A DNA stretch of 64,000 bases from Phoma sp. XZ068 (lineage: Eukaryota; Ascomycota; Dothideomycetes; Pleosporales; Didymellaceae), in the NCBI GenBank assembly GCA_004835665.1, contig RBKR01000010.1, positions 248,001-312,000 of the forward strand. Reading direction: 5' to 3'. This document shows positions 41,181-50,982 of the stretch, piece by piece. Position numbers and translations under genes: made by a program. Position 1 is the stretch's first letter, and each line of letters begins with the position of its first letter. The notes beneath the pieces are model-generated. The model saw only the letters and a list, made by a program, of their open reading frames with translations, ran no database searches and was not told where the DNA came from.

Positions 41181-41579
41181 TCATTGGCATCCTGAATGTA
41201 TTTTCTTCCTCAGCGCAGTTTGTTCGGCCACTAGCTGATCTCTTGAAGCTGCACTGACGCAGCTCTCCGCATCGTGATCGGACCGTACCCGGGTTGATGT
41301 GCCGCTGCGAATCGGCCTACTACGAGCGCGTACACGTTCGAGGTACAGCTGGTATTTTCCGACGCTAATGGCGTCGCACAAGTTGCAGAGTACCACCAGG
41401 TGCTGTAGATTAGGATCTGGCATCGCGACTTCTCTCGCTATTCTAACACGAATATTGACGGCGTGGTAGAGTTCTAGGAGTTCAGTGTCTGATAGAGGCT
41501 TTCGGGTGTAACTATCTGGTGCATACTTCGGAGTCGATTGCTCGAGGCAAATTGAAAATCGATCGCCGTTTGCAGCCAT
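41181..41579 (-). CDS. Hypothetical protein, 132 aa
   Basis: ATG 41579 starts a 132-residue frame; the frame is open 30 bases further upstream to a GTG. A polar N-terminus is followed by a Leu-rich segment (LSDTELLELYHAVNIRVRIA) and HLVVLCNLCDAISVGKYQL, then an Arg/Ser-rich tail. It lies between two decayed genes and could itself be a remnant. No family recognised, no signal or membrane segment. Confidence 0.35.
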   Translation of the reverse strand: MAANGDRFSICLEQSTPKYAPDSYTRKPLSDTELLELYHAVNIRVRIAREVAMPDPNLQHLVVLCNLCDAISVGKYQLYLERVRARSRPIRSGTSTRVRSDHDAESCVSAASRDQLVAEQTALRKKIHSGCQ

Positions 41580-41979
41580 GGGTTTGGCAGCTGATCGAAC
41601 TGGCTGCACTGTTCTGTTCAGGAAATCGTGGGGTGTTCGAGGTGTGAAATCCGAGGCCTCTAAAGCGCAGTCTCCAGTGGGAGTTGACGTATTTTGTGTT
41701 TGTTTCGCGTCACAGCGCTACGTGCACGCTGAATATCACGCCTCGGGGCACATTCGCTCGGCTTATCTCTTTAATCTCTAGTGCATGCGGCTGTGTTTCA
41801 ACGATAGTCATTGGTGCAGGAAAACTATGACCATATGGTATGGCTTTGCTAGGCCATCGAACAGATGAATGTCCGGACTAGCTCAGTCCACACCAGGTCC
41901 AGAACATCTCCATTTCTCAATCTTCTTACTCGCAGCTGACTGATGGGCTCCGAAATCCATCGAAAGCTAAAGCTAGCAA

Positions 41980-43206
41980 TGACCTCTACAGATATGATAC
42001 TGGTACCATCAGTGGAATCCTCGCCATGCATTACTGGCATGAGTGATTCAGTACTGGCTACGTCAACACCAAGGACGAAGTCTAAGGACGTCACATCCGA
42101 ACAGATGTCCCTGATCGTGTCTATCATTTCCGCTGGCACTTTCTTCGGAGCTTGACTGCTGCTCTGACCGCCGATAACCTTGGCTGACATCTGGGCCTTG
42201 TGGCATGCAATGTCGTCTTCTACATTGGCATCGTTTTATAGACCATTGCTACTTCCATCCCGCTGTTCGTTGCTGGACGCTTCTTCGCGGGGTACGGTGT
42301 GTGTATGATCAGTACCACGATTTCTCTGTACCAGCCAGGACTGCCCCTAAGTGGATTTGTGGTGTCACCGTCGTTGCGCATCAGCTCGCTATCATCATCG
42401 ATCTTCTCGCTGCCATTGTCAACAGTTCGACCGAGGATAGTAACTGGTTTGCATGGGCTCTCAGTCTGGTCATTGGCTGCATCTTCCTGCCCGAGAATCT
42501 CGCGGGTTCGTCATGAAGGGTCGATCAGACAAGCTGCCCAGTCTCTTTCCGAGCTCCGGCGCCTTTACGTCAACTACCCTGCAGCTGTGCAAGAGTTCTC
42601 TGAAATTATGGCCAATCACGAGTACGAGCTATCGCTTGGCAAAGCCACGTACGCAGACTGCTTCAAAGGTAGCCTAGGCAAGCGTCTGCTCACTGGCTGC
42701 GCTCTACAGGCTTTCCAGCCGCTTACTAGTGTCAACTTCATCTTCTACTACGGAACCTCCTTCTTCCAAAATTCTGGAATTAATAACCCCTTCGCCATCA
42801 GTATGATCACATCCTCTGTCAACGTTGCTTCTACTCCCCCCCGGTCTTTACCTCGCTGAGAAGTGGGGTCGTCGGAACCTCTTAATTTTTGGTGCTGTTG
42901 GCATGACTGTTTGCCAGTTCGTTGTGGCCATCACCGGAACCGTTGCCAAAATCAATGACCAATCTGCCCAGAAGACCCTCATCGCTTTCGTTTGTGTCTA
43001 CATCTTCTTTGCCTGCTCCTGGGATCCCGTCGCTTGGGTTGTGACTGGCGAGATCTTTCCTCTTTAAGGTTCGCGCCAAGTTTTCCTCCATAACCATCGC
43101 CTCCAATTGGCGCCTCAACTTCGCCATTGGGTTATACTACTCCGTACATAGTCAACTCCGGCCCCGGCAACGCTGAAATGGGCGCTAAAGTATTCCTCAT
43201 CAATTA
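41980..43206 (+). pseudogene. High-affinity hexose transporter pseudogene (MFS sugar porter)
   Basis: Fragments in three frames follow the order of a fungal glucose transporter: YDTGTISGILAMHYW (first helix region), MSLIVSIISAGTFFGA, FYIGIV, FVAGRFFAGYGV, then LRRLYVNYPAAVQEF of the central loop. These are followed by GCALQAFQPLTSVNFIFYYG, LAEKWGRRNLLIFGAVGM, CSWDPVAWVVTGEIFPL and TPYIVNSGPGNAEMG. Stops interrupt early helices (about 42048 and 42090), and at least three frameshifts occur. Homology ends near 43200, where a pogo tail begins, so the last helix and C-terminus are missing. The conserved sugar-porter motifs show what it was; it cannot be functional. Confidence 0.85.
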
Positions 43207-43522
43207 GGCAAAAGGAAGGCTTCACAGCAGCGGTTACCTAGAGAATCTAAGAAGCGTAGTGTTGCGGCTGCCCAGCGCGTCCGCTGTTGATGCAGAGCCG
43301 GCACGGCAGGCTCCATCAACAACTACCCGCCGCGGCCGCCCCTCATCTCTGCCTGCACGTTTTTTCTGAGGGAATATTGTCGCATAGGCCTATAGAACAC
43401 TCCACCAAAAAAATGTCGTGATGACAGCTATTGTGTGTGGCTCTGCAGCTTCATTATTGTGCGGCTCACTAAGGGAGCGAGGTGCGCATCACGCGAAAAG
43501 CGCATCACGCGCACGGACACGG
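43207..43522 (+). mobile_element. 3' end fragment of a pogo element (B/C type)
   Basis: The frame GKRKASQQRLPRESKKR resembles the basic tail of transposase C (GKRKASQSTAPRKKQ). After its stop, 43378-43450 closely matches the 3' UTR of copy B (CTATAGAACA..CCAAAAAAAT, then CTATTGTGTGTGGCTCT). The end, with a repeated GCGCATCACGCG word and then GCACGGACACGG before TA, resembles the inverted repeat of copy B. Everything upstream of the tail is absent, and the fragment is joined directly to the hexose transporter remains. Confidence 0.75.
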
Positions 43523-44999
43523 TACGGTAGGACCAAGGTACAACTCTACCCTGCAAAGAGCCAATGCAACCAGAAACTATATCTCATTTCTCTAGACTGC
43601 TCCAGAGCTGACGTGGGGAGCTCCGGATACTTACAATGCTCCGTTCAACCCCGCGGGCTGAAGAGACACTTCTTACAATCACGATAGCCGCTTGCACTTC
43701 AACGCCTTATCAACGAGAGGTCCTTATGCTGGACGCCAACGTAGTGAGGAAGACAAAACGCACACACTCCGCGATCGGGAAGCGAGATGTATCTGGAGGC
43801 GGAATCTAGTCAGCGCCACCCGGGTGCAACGCGACAAGCTATGCAGCCCGCTAGCTGTACCTCCAGTGTGTGTACGCATAGCATACGTGCCCACAACGTG
43901 ATGGTGTTTCCCTTATCGCCACCGCAGCTGTCGGTCGAGCACCACAGAATGAGCGTCGCCTCGTCTCGACGCGCAAAAGACCCTACCGAGGCCTTCGGGC
44001 TCAAACAGTCTCTGAGGTTTCGTAGGAACAACGCTTACCCTCATTTCGAAGCTTGCCACTTCCTTACACCCAGAATTTGGCTCGTGGACTTTGAACGATG
44101 AAGCGTGTCTAGAGACAATGCGGGATGGCCGTCCCGTCGCGCGATCTGCATTAACGGTGGCCACGCGCAACGCCGCCCCGCCACGATCCTGGCGAATTAA
44201 ACCCACAGTGCCCCATCACCAACTAGATTCGACATGCCCTGAAAGAAGTGTGGCTTACAATGTTCATAGCCTGAAGCGCGTATCCAGAATTGACATGTGA
44301 CGTCGAGATTACATCACATCACTAGTGTGGTTCCCCGCTGTGACTGACTCCAGGAACCTCACCTTACCCGTAAAGCACAACTTGCCCGTCATAGAGGTAA
44401 AACATCCAGCTGGTGCTACGAGGGGTTTGTGTGCTGAGCAGCTGATGCCTACCACAGCGCTTGATAGGTTGGCCGTCTGGGAGCATGCGCAAAAGCAAGG
44501 CGAGCGGCAGAGTCGTAGAGGACATTGTAATACCACAGCTTAGCCTAGCTCAGTCTCGAGAAAGACAAAGTAAAGGAACAGGGAGTAACACGAGCGGTAA
44601 AAGACCAAAAGCAATGCTTCTAACCTCAGGTCAGCCATGCCGACTGATCTATTGGAAACGGCCCATACAACGACGTCTACTCCAGGAAGGCATCAAGCTG
44701 CCAGCGTGCCGGTTGGGGACACGACTGTTGGGCGTGCCACGGTTCTGCGTGTCGATGGACTTGGTTGGTCGCAGTGCGCACCTCCGTGCTGATATGGCGT
44801 GACCTCGCATCATAGGCGAGCGCTGATTCCAACAGTTCTCCAACGAAGACATCACGCCATAGCCTGACTTGGCATGCCTCTGAAACGAGCATGTCATTTT
44901 GTGGTGCCGCAAGAGAGCATCTATTTAATAGAGTCCCTTTTGGAAGGACTTCCTGATTAATATTCTTGTGTGGTTTCCTTCCAGGACCTCAGCTTTACC
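43523..44999. other. Intergenic, no supported gene
   Basis: Many overlapping short frames, none with a motif or codon continuity. A TTTCCTTCCAG acceptor-like site lies just before the 45000 gene and may end a 5' UTR intron. Confidence 0.4.
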
Positions 45000-45485
45000 A
45001 TGACTGAAACACACCCCAGCAACTTAGAAAGAACGGATGCAGGTCTTTCGGACAACCTTACCTTAAATCCCAAGCGTGCATTTCCGTACCTTGGAGCCCC
45101 CCGAAATGGAGCAATTCCCTTTCCAATCCCTACCTTCGACATCACCTCAAAAGATGTATCCAGCGATACAGCCATCTTAAAAGATGTCCCACGTCGTCAG
45201 GAAGATGGACGAAACACGAGCCTCACAACATGTGGCTTCCTCTCATACAACAGAAGAGGATATGGAGTCGACAAAGCGCCTTGGCCGGTGCCTCATACCG
45301 CAGAAGAACAGAAGTACATGTGGTACCACGCATCTCTAGGTATGGGCGAAAAGCAAGTCGCGGACGAATGGGGCTTTAAAAGCACAAGCGTTTCGCGATC
45401 GCAGTCGCCCCACGAGGCTGCGGAGGTTCGGAGCGGCATCAACGACGGGGATACAGGGAAAGCAGGAAGCCCTCAAGCCGTTTAG
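45000..45485 (+). CDS. Hypothetical protein, 161 aa
   Basis: ATG 45000 has a good context (ACCATGACT) and starts 161 residues without a stop. The protein is polar, with Pro/Asn-rich N-terminal parts (FPYLGAPRNGAIPFPIPTFD). A central RRGYGVDKAPWPVPHTAEEQ is followed by a probable helix-turn-helix-like segment, ASLGMGEKQVADEWGFKSTSV. The tail is charged. I know no family; a weak resemblance of the last ordered segment to a DNA-binding helix-turn-helix is the only functional hint. The acceptor-like site 16 bases before the ATG suggests an intron in the 5' leader or an upstream exon. Confidence 0.5.
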   Translation: MTETHPSNLERTDAGLSDNLTLNPKRAFPYLGAPRNGAIPFPIPTFDITSKDVSSDTAILKDVPRRQEDGRNTSLTTCGFLSYNRRGYGVDKAPWPVPHTAEEQKYMWYHASLGMGEKQVADEWGFKSTSVSRSQSPHEAAEVRSGINDGDTGKAGSPQAV

Positions 45486-45590
45486 GTCTGAGAGATTTGA
45501 GGACGGATTGAGGAGACGCATGTCTCGGTGTAGTCATCTGTGTGAGTATAACAGATAAAATACGTTGTAGCCTTACAGACTAAGCGCAAA

Positions 45591-45694
45591 TCAAAATGCT
45601 CTATTTCTTCACAGAACGTATGCGCTTCTTTCGGTACTGAACACTCTGTACACAGCTTTCTCGACACTTTCTGTGAAGAATTAGAGCATTTTGA
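45591..45694. repeat. Fold-back inverted repeat (hairpin or MITE-like)
   Basis: 26-bp arms at 45591-45616 and 45669-45694 are reverse complements with one mismatch; the outer ends read TCAAAATGCTCTA. A 52-bp loop separates them. The arms are AT-rich in mixed sequence. It could be a tiny non-autonomous transposon or a transcribed hairpin. No clear target duplication is seen. Confidence 0.85.
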
Positions 45695-45850
45695 TGGTGC
45701 AGCCACGTAACGTCGTCATGATACGAGTCACTCGCCGCCCCTGACCAATGTTGGAGAAGCGTGTCCCCCAAGAGGATCAACACCAAGGCTAATCAATTGT
45801 CGCAGGCCAAGCGCTGTCGTGAACCTAAAACTGCATTAACGTGTTGGATA

Positions 45851-47968
45851 ACGTGTCTGTGCGCGTGGTGCACGCCAACCACCCCAATAAGCTATACAAA
45901 ATTAAGGTTGTAGAGCCACACACAATAGTTATTATCGCGGATTTTTTTGGCGGATTGTTCTATAGACCTATGCGATAAAGTTCTTCCATACAAATCATTT
46001 ATATAGAGTTGCGACGCGGCCGCTGCGGGTCGTGTGAGTGCGCGCGGGCGGAGGAGGCGTCGCAGGCTTTGGACGACTACGCGCACCCACACCACGACGC
46101 GCAGGCTTAGTTTTGACCGCAGAAGCTTTTAAGGTTGTACGATTGCCTCTTTCGGGCAATCGTATAGCTTTTGCAGCGTCGCGAGCTTGTTTTGCAGCGA
46201 GTCTGGCAGCCTTCCGCGCGTCTATTGCTCGACGCTCCTCTGCCTTCCTCTCCGCGCGCTCTTCCTTCTCCCTCGCCCGTCGCGCACGCTTCTCTTCTTC
46301 GATCTTCGCCTTATAGAGTCTATTAGCAGCTTTCAAATCCTTCAGATCTGCTTTTCTGAGCTCCTCCGCCTGCCGGTTCCGCTCGCAGATGCGACCTCTG
46401 CGGCGTGCCTCACCGAAGGCACGAGGTGACCAGAACTTTGCGCCACCCCATAGGTTCTGCTCATGTTGCTGCAGATCTAGTGCGTGGCCCTTCTTCTTCT
46501 GCTTCTTCTTAACCTTGAGAGCCTCTTCAAGACCTTCCTTCTCATAGTGTAGAAGCTCGTTCTCGGTGGAGATGTGGTGGATCACGTGCCGTAAGGCAGA
46601 TGCTTCCTCCGACGTGTTATCCTTCACCAACACGTCAAATTGCTGTACTATTCGACGCCAATCTTGGCCCTTTGGATGAATCGGAGCTGTTGCCGACGAG
46701 CCTGCAGCCTCTGGCTGCTCAGTTTTGAAGCGGCTGAGTATAACGTCGGGTTCAAGCGGGTGAATACCTGTGGCAGCAAAGGCTTGATGGATGTTGGTTG
46801 CGGTGAAGGAGTCAAGCCAGGCCGGCCAGAACCGGTTGAAGAAGTCACCTTTCTTCACTGGCAGCAGTCCCTTACTCCGGTGAGCCCTCTTAGTAAGTTG
46901 GCGTGAGTAAGCGGCAGAGAGAGGCCTAAACAGGACTACGTCTAACGGCTGCAGCGTGTGGGTGCTGTGAGGTGGGAAGATCGCTACAAGTATCTTGTGT
47001 TGGTGGCAATAAGTAAGAAACTGCTTTGTTACGTGGCTCCCGTGGCCGTCAATTACTAGTAATCGATACTTTCTCCGAGCACTGCCTTTTGTAGCCACAT
47101 CGAACACCTGTTGCAGCCAGGCAAGGCCAACGTCGTCGTTGCTCCAGCCTGAGGGAGTTACTGCAACATATACGTGGTGTTTCCTGGCGTCCACGTCGCT
47201 CACCCAGCTCGATTGGATGTTCTTTGAGTCTGCCGGGTACACAAGGGATGGAGGCAGTGCAACTCCAGACGCTCCCACGCAGGCTATAAGCGTAACCCAT
47301 TCCCGATTGCCATCTTCTAGTGCCTGCCGAAACCGCTTATCTTTCAGGTGGCTCTTACTGAAGATCCTCTTGCCTCTGACGTCGACTCCAATCATGAAGC
47401 CCTTCTCATCCATGTTGTATGTGTGCTCCGCCTCAACACTATGCTCATGGATTTTGGCCTGTAGCATGTCGAAATAGAGCTTGTAGCTTTCCTTAGAATC
47501 CGCCGCATGGCGCTCCGCGCTCATATGGGTGGCCCAGAGAGAGGTAAGCTGGTCGCGGTGCCTATGAAGGAAGCGAGTAACCCAGCTTTCTGAAACCTCA
47601 TTTCCGACGATTGTAGAGGCGAAATTGCGAACCATGTCACGGGTAGGAGGGATATGTTGATCGGTAAGCTGCTTTATATAGTCTACAAGATCAAGCTCCT
47701 CCTCAGGGGTGAGACGTTGCTGCTTGGTGTTCTTGGAGTCTGTCGAGCCAGAAACGCGTCGATGGCGCCGCGACAACGTTGATCGCGACACACCGTGTTT
47801 GGTAGCTATTTCCTGGTAGCAAAGTTGATCAGCTGCAGCAGCAGCGTCTGCCTCTTTCAGCGCAGCTTCTATCGACATTGTGGCGTTGAGTCATGTTATT
47901 GGGAAGATTGGCTTGTTTTGGTGTGCGCGTACATCACGCGGCGCCGTGCAGCACGCGGACGGACACGT
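45851..47968 (-). mobile_element. Intact pogo element (copy B)
   Basis: A 2118-bp element with inverted repeats beginning ACGTGTCTGTGCGCGTGGTG (left) and, reversed on the right, ACGTGTCCGTCCGCGTGCTG. It is flanked by TA (45849-45850 and 47969-47970). One full transposase gene on the minus strand fills it. The terminal word structure (repeated GCGTG/GCACG) is like that of copies C and D but differs from copy A1. Confidence 0.93.
45995..47878 (-). CDS. Pogo-family transposase (copy B)
   Basis: A 627-residue transposase. The N-terminus has a helix-turn-helix (LCYQEIATKHGVSRSTLSRR, residues about 18-38) and a CENP-B/Tc5-type domain (about 65-130). The DD35D core has Asp in YNMDEKGFMIG, LLVIDGHGSH and LQPLDVVLF, with 35 residues between the last two. 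From about 440 there is a long Lys/Glu/Arg/Ala coiled coil (EEKRARRAREKEERAERKAE) and an Arg-rich tail, so it is longer at the C-terminus than copy A1, which ends in a zinc knuckle. ATG 47878 is 90 bp inside the right inverted repeat. No stop or frameshift is seen; with both ends intact the element could be autonomous. Confidence 0.95.
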   Translation of the reverse strand: MSIEAALKEADAAAAADQLCYQEIATKHGVSRSTLSRRHRRVSGSTDSKNTKQQRLTPEEELDLVDYIKQLTDQHIPPTRDMVRNFASTIVGNEVSESWVTRFLHRHRDQLTSLWATHMSAERHAADSKESYKLYFDMLQAKIHEHSVEAEHTYNMDEKGFMIGVDVRGKRIFSKSHLKDKRFRQALEDGNREWVTLIACVGASGVALPPSLVYPADSKNIQSSWVSDVDARKHHVYVAVTPSGWSNDDVGLAWLQQVFDVATKGSARRKYRLLVIDGHGSHVTKQFLTYCHQHKILVAIFPPHSTHTLQPLDVVLFRPLSAAYSRQLTKRAHRSKGLLPVKKGDFFNRFWPAWLDSFTATNIHQAFAATGIHPLEPDVILSRFKTEQPEAAGSSATAPIHPKGQDWRRIVQQFDVLVKDNTSEEASALRHVIHHISTENELLHYEKEGLEEALKVKKKQKKKGHALDLQQHEQNLWGGAKFWSPRAFGEARRRGRICERNRQAEELRKADLKDLKAANRLYKAKIEEEKRARRAREKEERAERKAEERRAIDARKAARLAAKQARDAAKAIRLPERGNRTTLKASAVKTKPARRGVGARSRPKPATPPPPARTHTTRSGRVATLYK

Positions 47969-48243
47969 TAGGGGGTGTTCCGTGGCAGCATACCTGAGTA
48001 GGCGAGGAAGCAAGAGATATGGAACTCGCAACAACAAGACAACAGAGATGAGCTGTAGCAGGAAGAGCGATGTGGTGCTATATAAGGGAGTTTTTGTCAG
48101 TGGTGTAGGGGCAGTGGTGTGACGAACGCGTGCACGGCCATTTTTTCAGAAATTTTATCAAAGGTTATCGGAAGCACGGACGGAGGTTGGGAAGTTTGAT
48201 CAAAGTTCCAGCAAGCATTAGCCCAGTAGATTACTATCTAAAC
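47969..48243. other. Spacer between pogo copy B and the ALDH pseudogene
   Basis: Contains a TATATAA word (about 48080) in plus orientation, but no plus-strand gene follows it. Confidence 0.35.
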
Positions 48244-49570
48244 CTACACAGAAACCTTCATCAAGACCGTTTTTGTTTCAAGGAAGTTGTTAAGGCTGCT
48301 CGTGTATCCCTCCCTGCCTACTCCGCTAGTTTTCCATCCACCGAACGGCATGTCATGAGCCACTGTAGGAGACGTAGAGTTGATTGCCACTGTTCCTGCT
48401 TCCAAGCCCTTTGCAAGGCGCATGGCACGATCGGGCTTTTCGTGTAAACTGCAGCATACAATCTGTACTCCGTCTCATTGGCCTTCTTCAGTATCTCCTC
48501 TTCAGCGCTGAAGGTATTTATGATGACAACGGGACCAAAGATCTCTTCTTTCAAGATTTTTGCATCCTCTGGGACGTTCTTAAAGATTGTTGGCTGAATT
48601 ACGTAGCCTTGTGCGCCATCGGGACTGCCGCCTCCGGTGACAAGCTCCCCTGATTGCTTCCCAGAATCACTATAGCTGCGAACGATCTTGAATTGCACCT
48701 CGTCGGCCATAGGTCCATGATCGGTCGCATTCTCGGTTGGATCACCAATTGTGATTGCTTCGAAGTTCTTCTTGAAGACAGAGATGAAACGGTCCGCAAC
48801 GGTATCTTGGACGTAGATTCGGGAGTTCGCCATGCATGATTGTCCGCTATTCCACTGGATGCTGTTCTTGGTTTCTGCGGCAGCCAATTCAATGTCCGAG
48901 TCGTCGAAGACAATTGCAGGGGATTTTCCTCCAAGCTCGAGCATGACATTCTTCAGGTTGGATTGGGCAGCTGCAATCTGAATCATGCGGCCAGTCCGGG
49001 TGGATCCGGTGAATGACAGAGCACGCACGTCGATGTGAGACGAGAGACAGGAGCCTGAAATATGACCGTGTCCAGAGAGCACATTGATCACACCTGGGGG
49101 GAACCCGGCTCGTTCGATCAAGGTTGCCACCTTCGCGGACTATACTCTGAAATCAGCGTTAAGAAGAAATGCAGATTTGTTGAGCTGGCTTACCGTCAAA
49201 GGCGCTTTCTCACTGCTTTTCAGTACAACTGTATTGCCTGCTGCTAGAGCAGGAGCGAGCTTGGAAGAAAGAAAGAAAATCGGCAAGTTCCAAGGAATGA
49301 TGGCAGCGACAACGCCAAATGGCTGTTTCAATGATACAAAAATTATGAGCTCCAATTTACCAAGCATACATGCCACCGGATGCGCCAAGGGACTTGGACG
49401 ATCTAATCCCTTCCAAGACATCTGATCCAGCTCGTCGGCTGGGAAGGGACTTCTGCTCCAGGGGCTCCGCTCTGCGTGATCCGTGAGCGGCGCTAAAAGC
49501 TCAGCAGGGCTCCTGAAGGACCGAGAACGCAGTTGAGATCCATCAGAGAGGGAATGAGAGTGTCCAGAAC
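48244..49570 (-). pseudogene. Aldehyde dehydrogenase pseudogene
   Basis: The minus strand encodes an NAD(P)-dependent aldehyde dehydrogenase: FGVVAAIIPWNLPI, AGNTVVLKSSEKAPLT, an intron of about 56 bp, ERAGFPPGVINVLSG and FTGSTRTG. The general-base Glu in LELGGKSPA and the catalytic Cys in NSGQSCMANSR follow, then EEIFGPVV. At about 48431 a one-base loss shifts the frame. The correct C-terminus (EAGTVAIN, DMPFGGWKTSGVGREGY) is readable in another frame down to a stop at 48244. The N-terminal 90 or so residues before FGVVAA are not recognisable, although an intron (donor near GTAAATTG) still precedes that motif. The catalytic residues survive but the gene is broken in at least two places. Confidence 0.8.
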
Positions 49571-50735
49571 GATGTCGGCTCCCCAGAGTCTCCACTTTCA
49601 TAGCTGTCAGACCCACAGACACGTCTTATGTGGATCTGTAATACTGACATAGCTAATGGGGAATGAATAGTGAATTCTGTCCGCGTCATCCCAATTTCCG
49701 ATCTACGATGTACGCCTCAAACATGTGGTAGCAACTGTGCTGCGCCCATTGCTCGAGGCAGGCATGCCAGATAGTAAGACAGTAGACTTTGGTAATTCCT
49801 GCAATTCATGATGCACGTAGACTGCAGAACAGTCAGTGGACAACACCCTTATATTGCAGTATATTGGTATGGTACATTGTTGTAGAAACTGTGTCACGAA
49901 GCTCGTCGACCGTGGGCGATTCACGCACCTCCTGTGGATGCGATGTCGCACATTACGAAATTCTGCCGCAGCATCTACAAACCAACCCGCCCAATCAACC
50001 TTGTGATCATACACCCGTTTGAATGATACCTGATCTCCGGCCTGCCCCTCCTCGTCATCAAAGATCTCTCACTGGGTAGAGTCGCAACCTTGAGCGTATA
50101 TTTACAACTCTGATTGACCATAGAGCAATACAATGCATTGGGTCAAAACACAGTTCTATGCTCGCTTGGTGATGAGGACATGGCTACTGTCATAGAGCTG
50201 AAGAGCACGCCGATCATGTTTGCAGACAACCTGTGTGGGGGTGGGAAAAGGGGAATCACGTAGCACAGGGTTCGGGGTAAAAAGGGGTTCTGCACCCCAG
50301 ATTTGCGGGGTAAAGAAGGCCGAGCAATCTATTCGCGCCTTCGCATCGTCTCGAGTCGGCGTCAAACGGTCTTCGCTTCGTATTTGATCCGATGTCGCAT
50401 CAGTAAACACTACCACCTCGCATATAATACCCAAGATCTTGCCAACATTGCACTTACTCATGTCCACTTTTAGCGCACCACTGATTTGCTGCATCGACTC
50501 CCAGGTACACTGGCTTCCGCATGCCCGTATGTGATATCTTTTGACGCCTAAAGAAAGGCGGTGAGATCGTCGAAGAGCGCGAGTGTGTCTCGGTGTTACC
50601 TGCGTAGGCTTTTACAACCACCGCGCCTCACGCGTGGCTAGTTTCAACGGCCCATCAGTCGTGCCGAGCGGACACGTGGTTTCAATCTTCCGCCATTGGC
50701 CTTCCCAGGCTCCAATGCGAAAGAAACACCAAGTG
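49571..50735. other. Intergenic with one doubtful small frame
   Basis: A minus-strand frame of 112 codons (50494-50156, ATG start) has no motif and contains a GTAAGTG donor-like site 12 codons in. It may be a fragment of a spliced gene. Nothing else is supported. Confidence 0.35.
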
Positions 50736-50980
50736 TCATGCGCCACACTCACCACTTAAGACGGCGGTCTGACGCATGACATAGGCTCGGCGACCATTTC
50801 TGGCGTGTAATGCAATGCTTTTGGCGTCTGGTAGAAACAGACCGTTGAAGCAAGCTTGGTCCCAGAATCTTACCAGATCGGCGTTGGTGAGATCGGTGTC
50901 AGTACCTCGCCTTGTTGAAACTGAGTTTATAATGACCGGGAACCCATGGCCAAAGAGGCGTTCTAGAATGCTTCCGTCCT
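50736..50980 (-). pseudogene. Host gene fragment interrupted by pogo copy C
   Basis: Reading the minus strand across the empty site (one TA kept) gives KDGSILERLFGHGFPVIINS, then TDTDLTNADLVRFWDQACFN and GRRAYVMRQTAVLS, with a GTGAGTG donor after the last Ser. An acceptor-like TACAG lies on the other side of the element at about 53143. Protein-like sequence on that side (53149-53336, with KGPSAAESLVVWWNGPSFG) may be an upstream exon. I do not recognise the family. The transposon sits within the coding exon and breaks it. Confidence 0.5.
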
Positions 50981-50982
50981 TA

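Noticed and set aside
43700..44950. Several 70-110 codon frames
   Set aside because: They overlap on both strands, none shows a family signature and no splice-consistent gene could be built.
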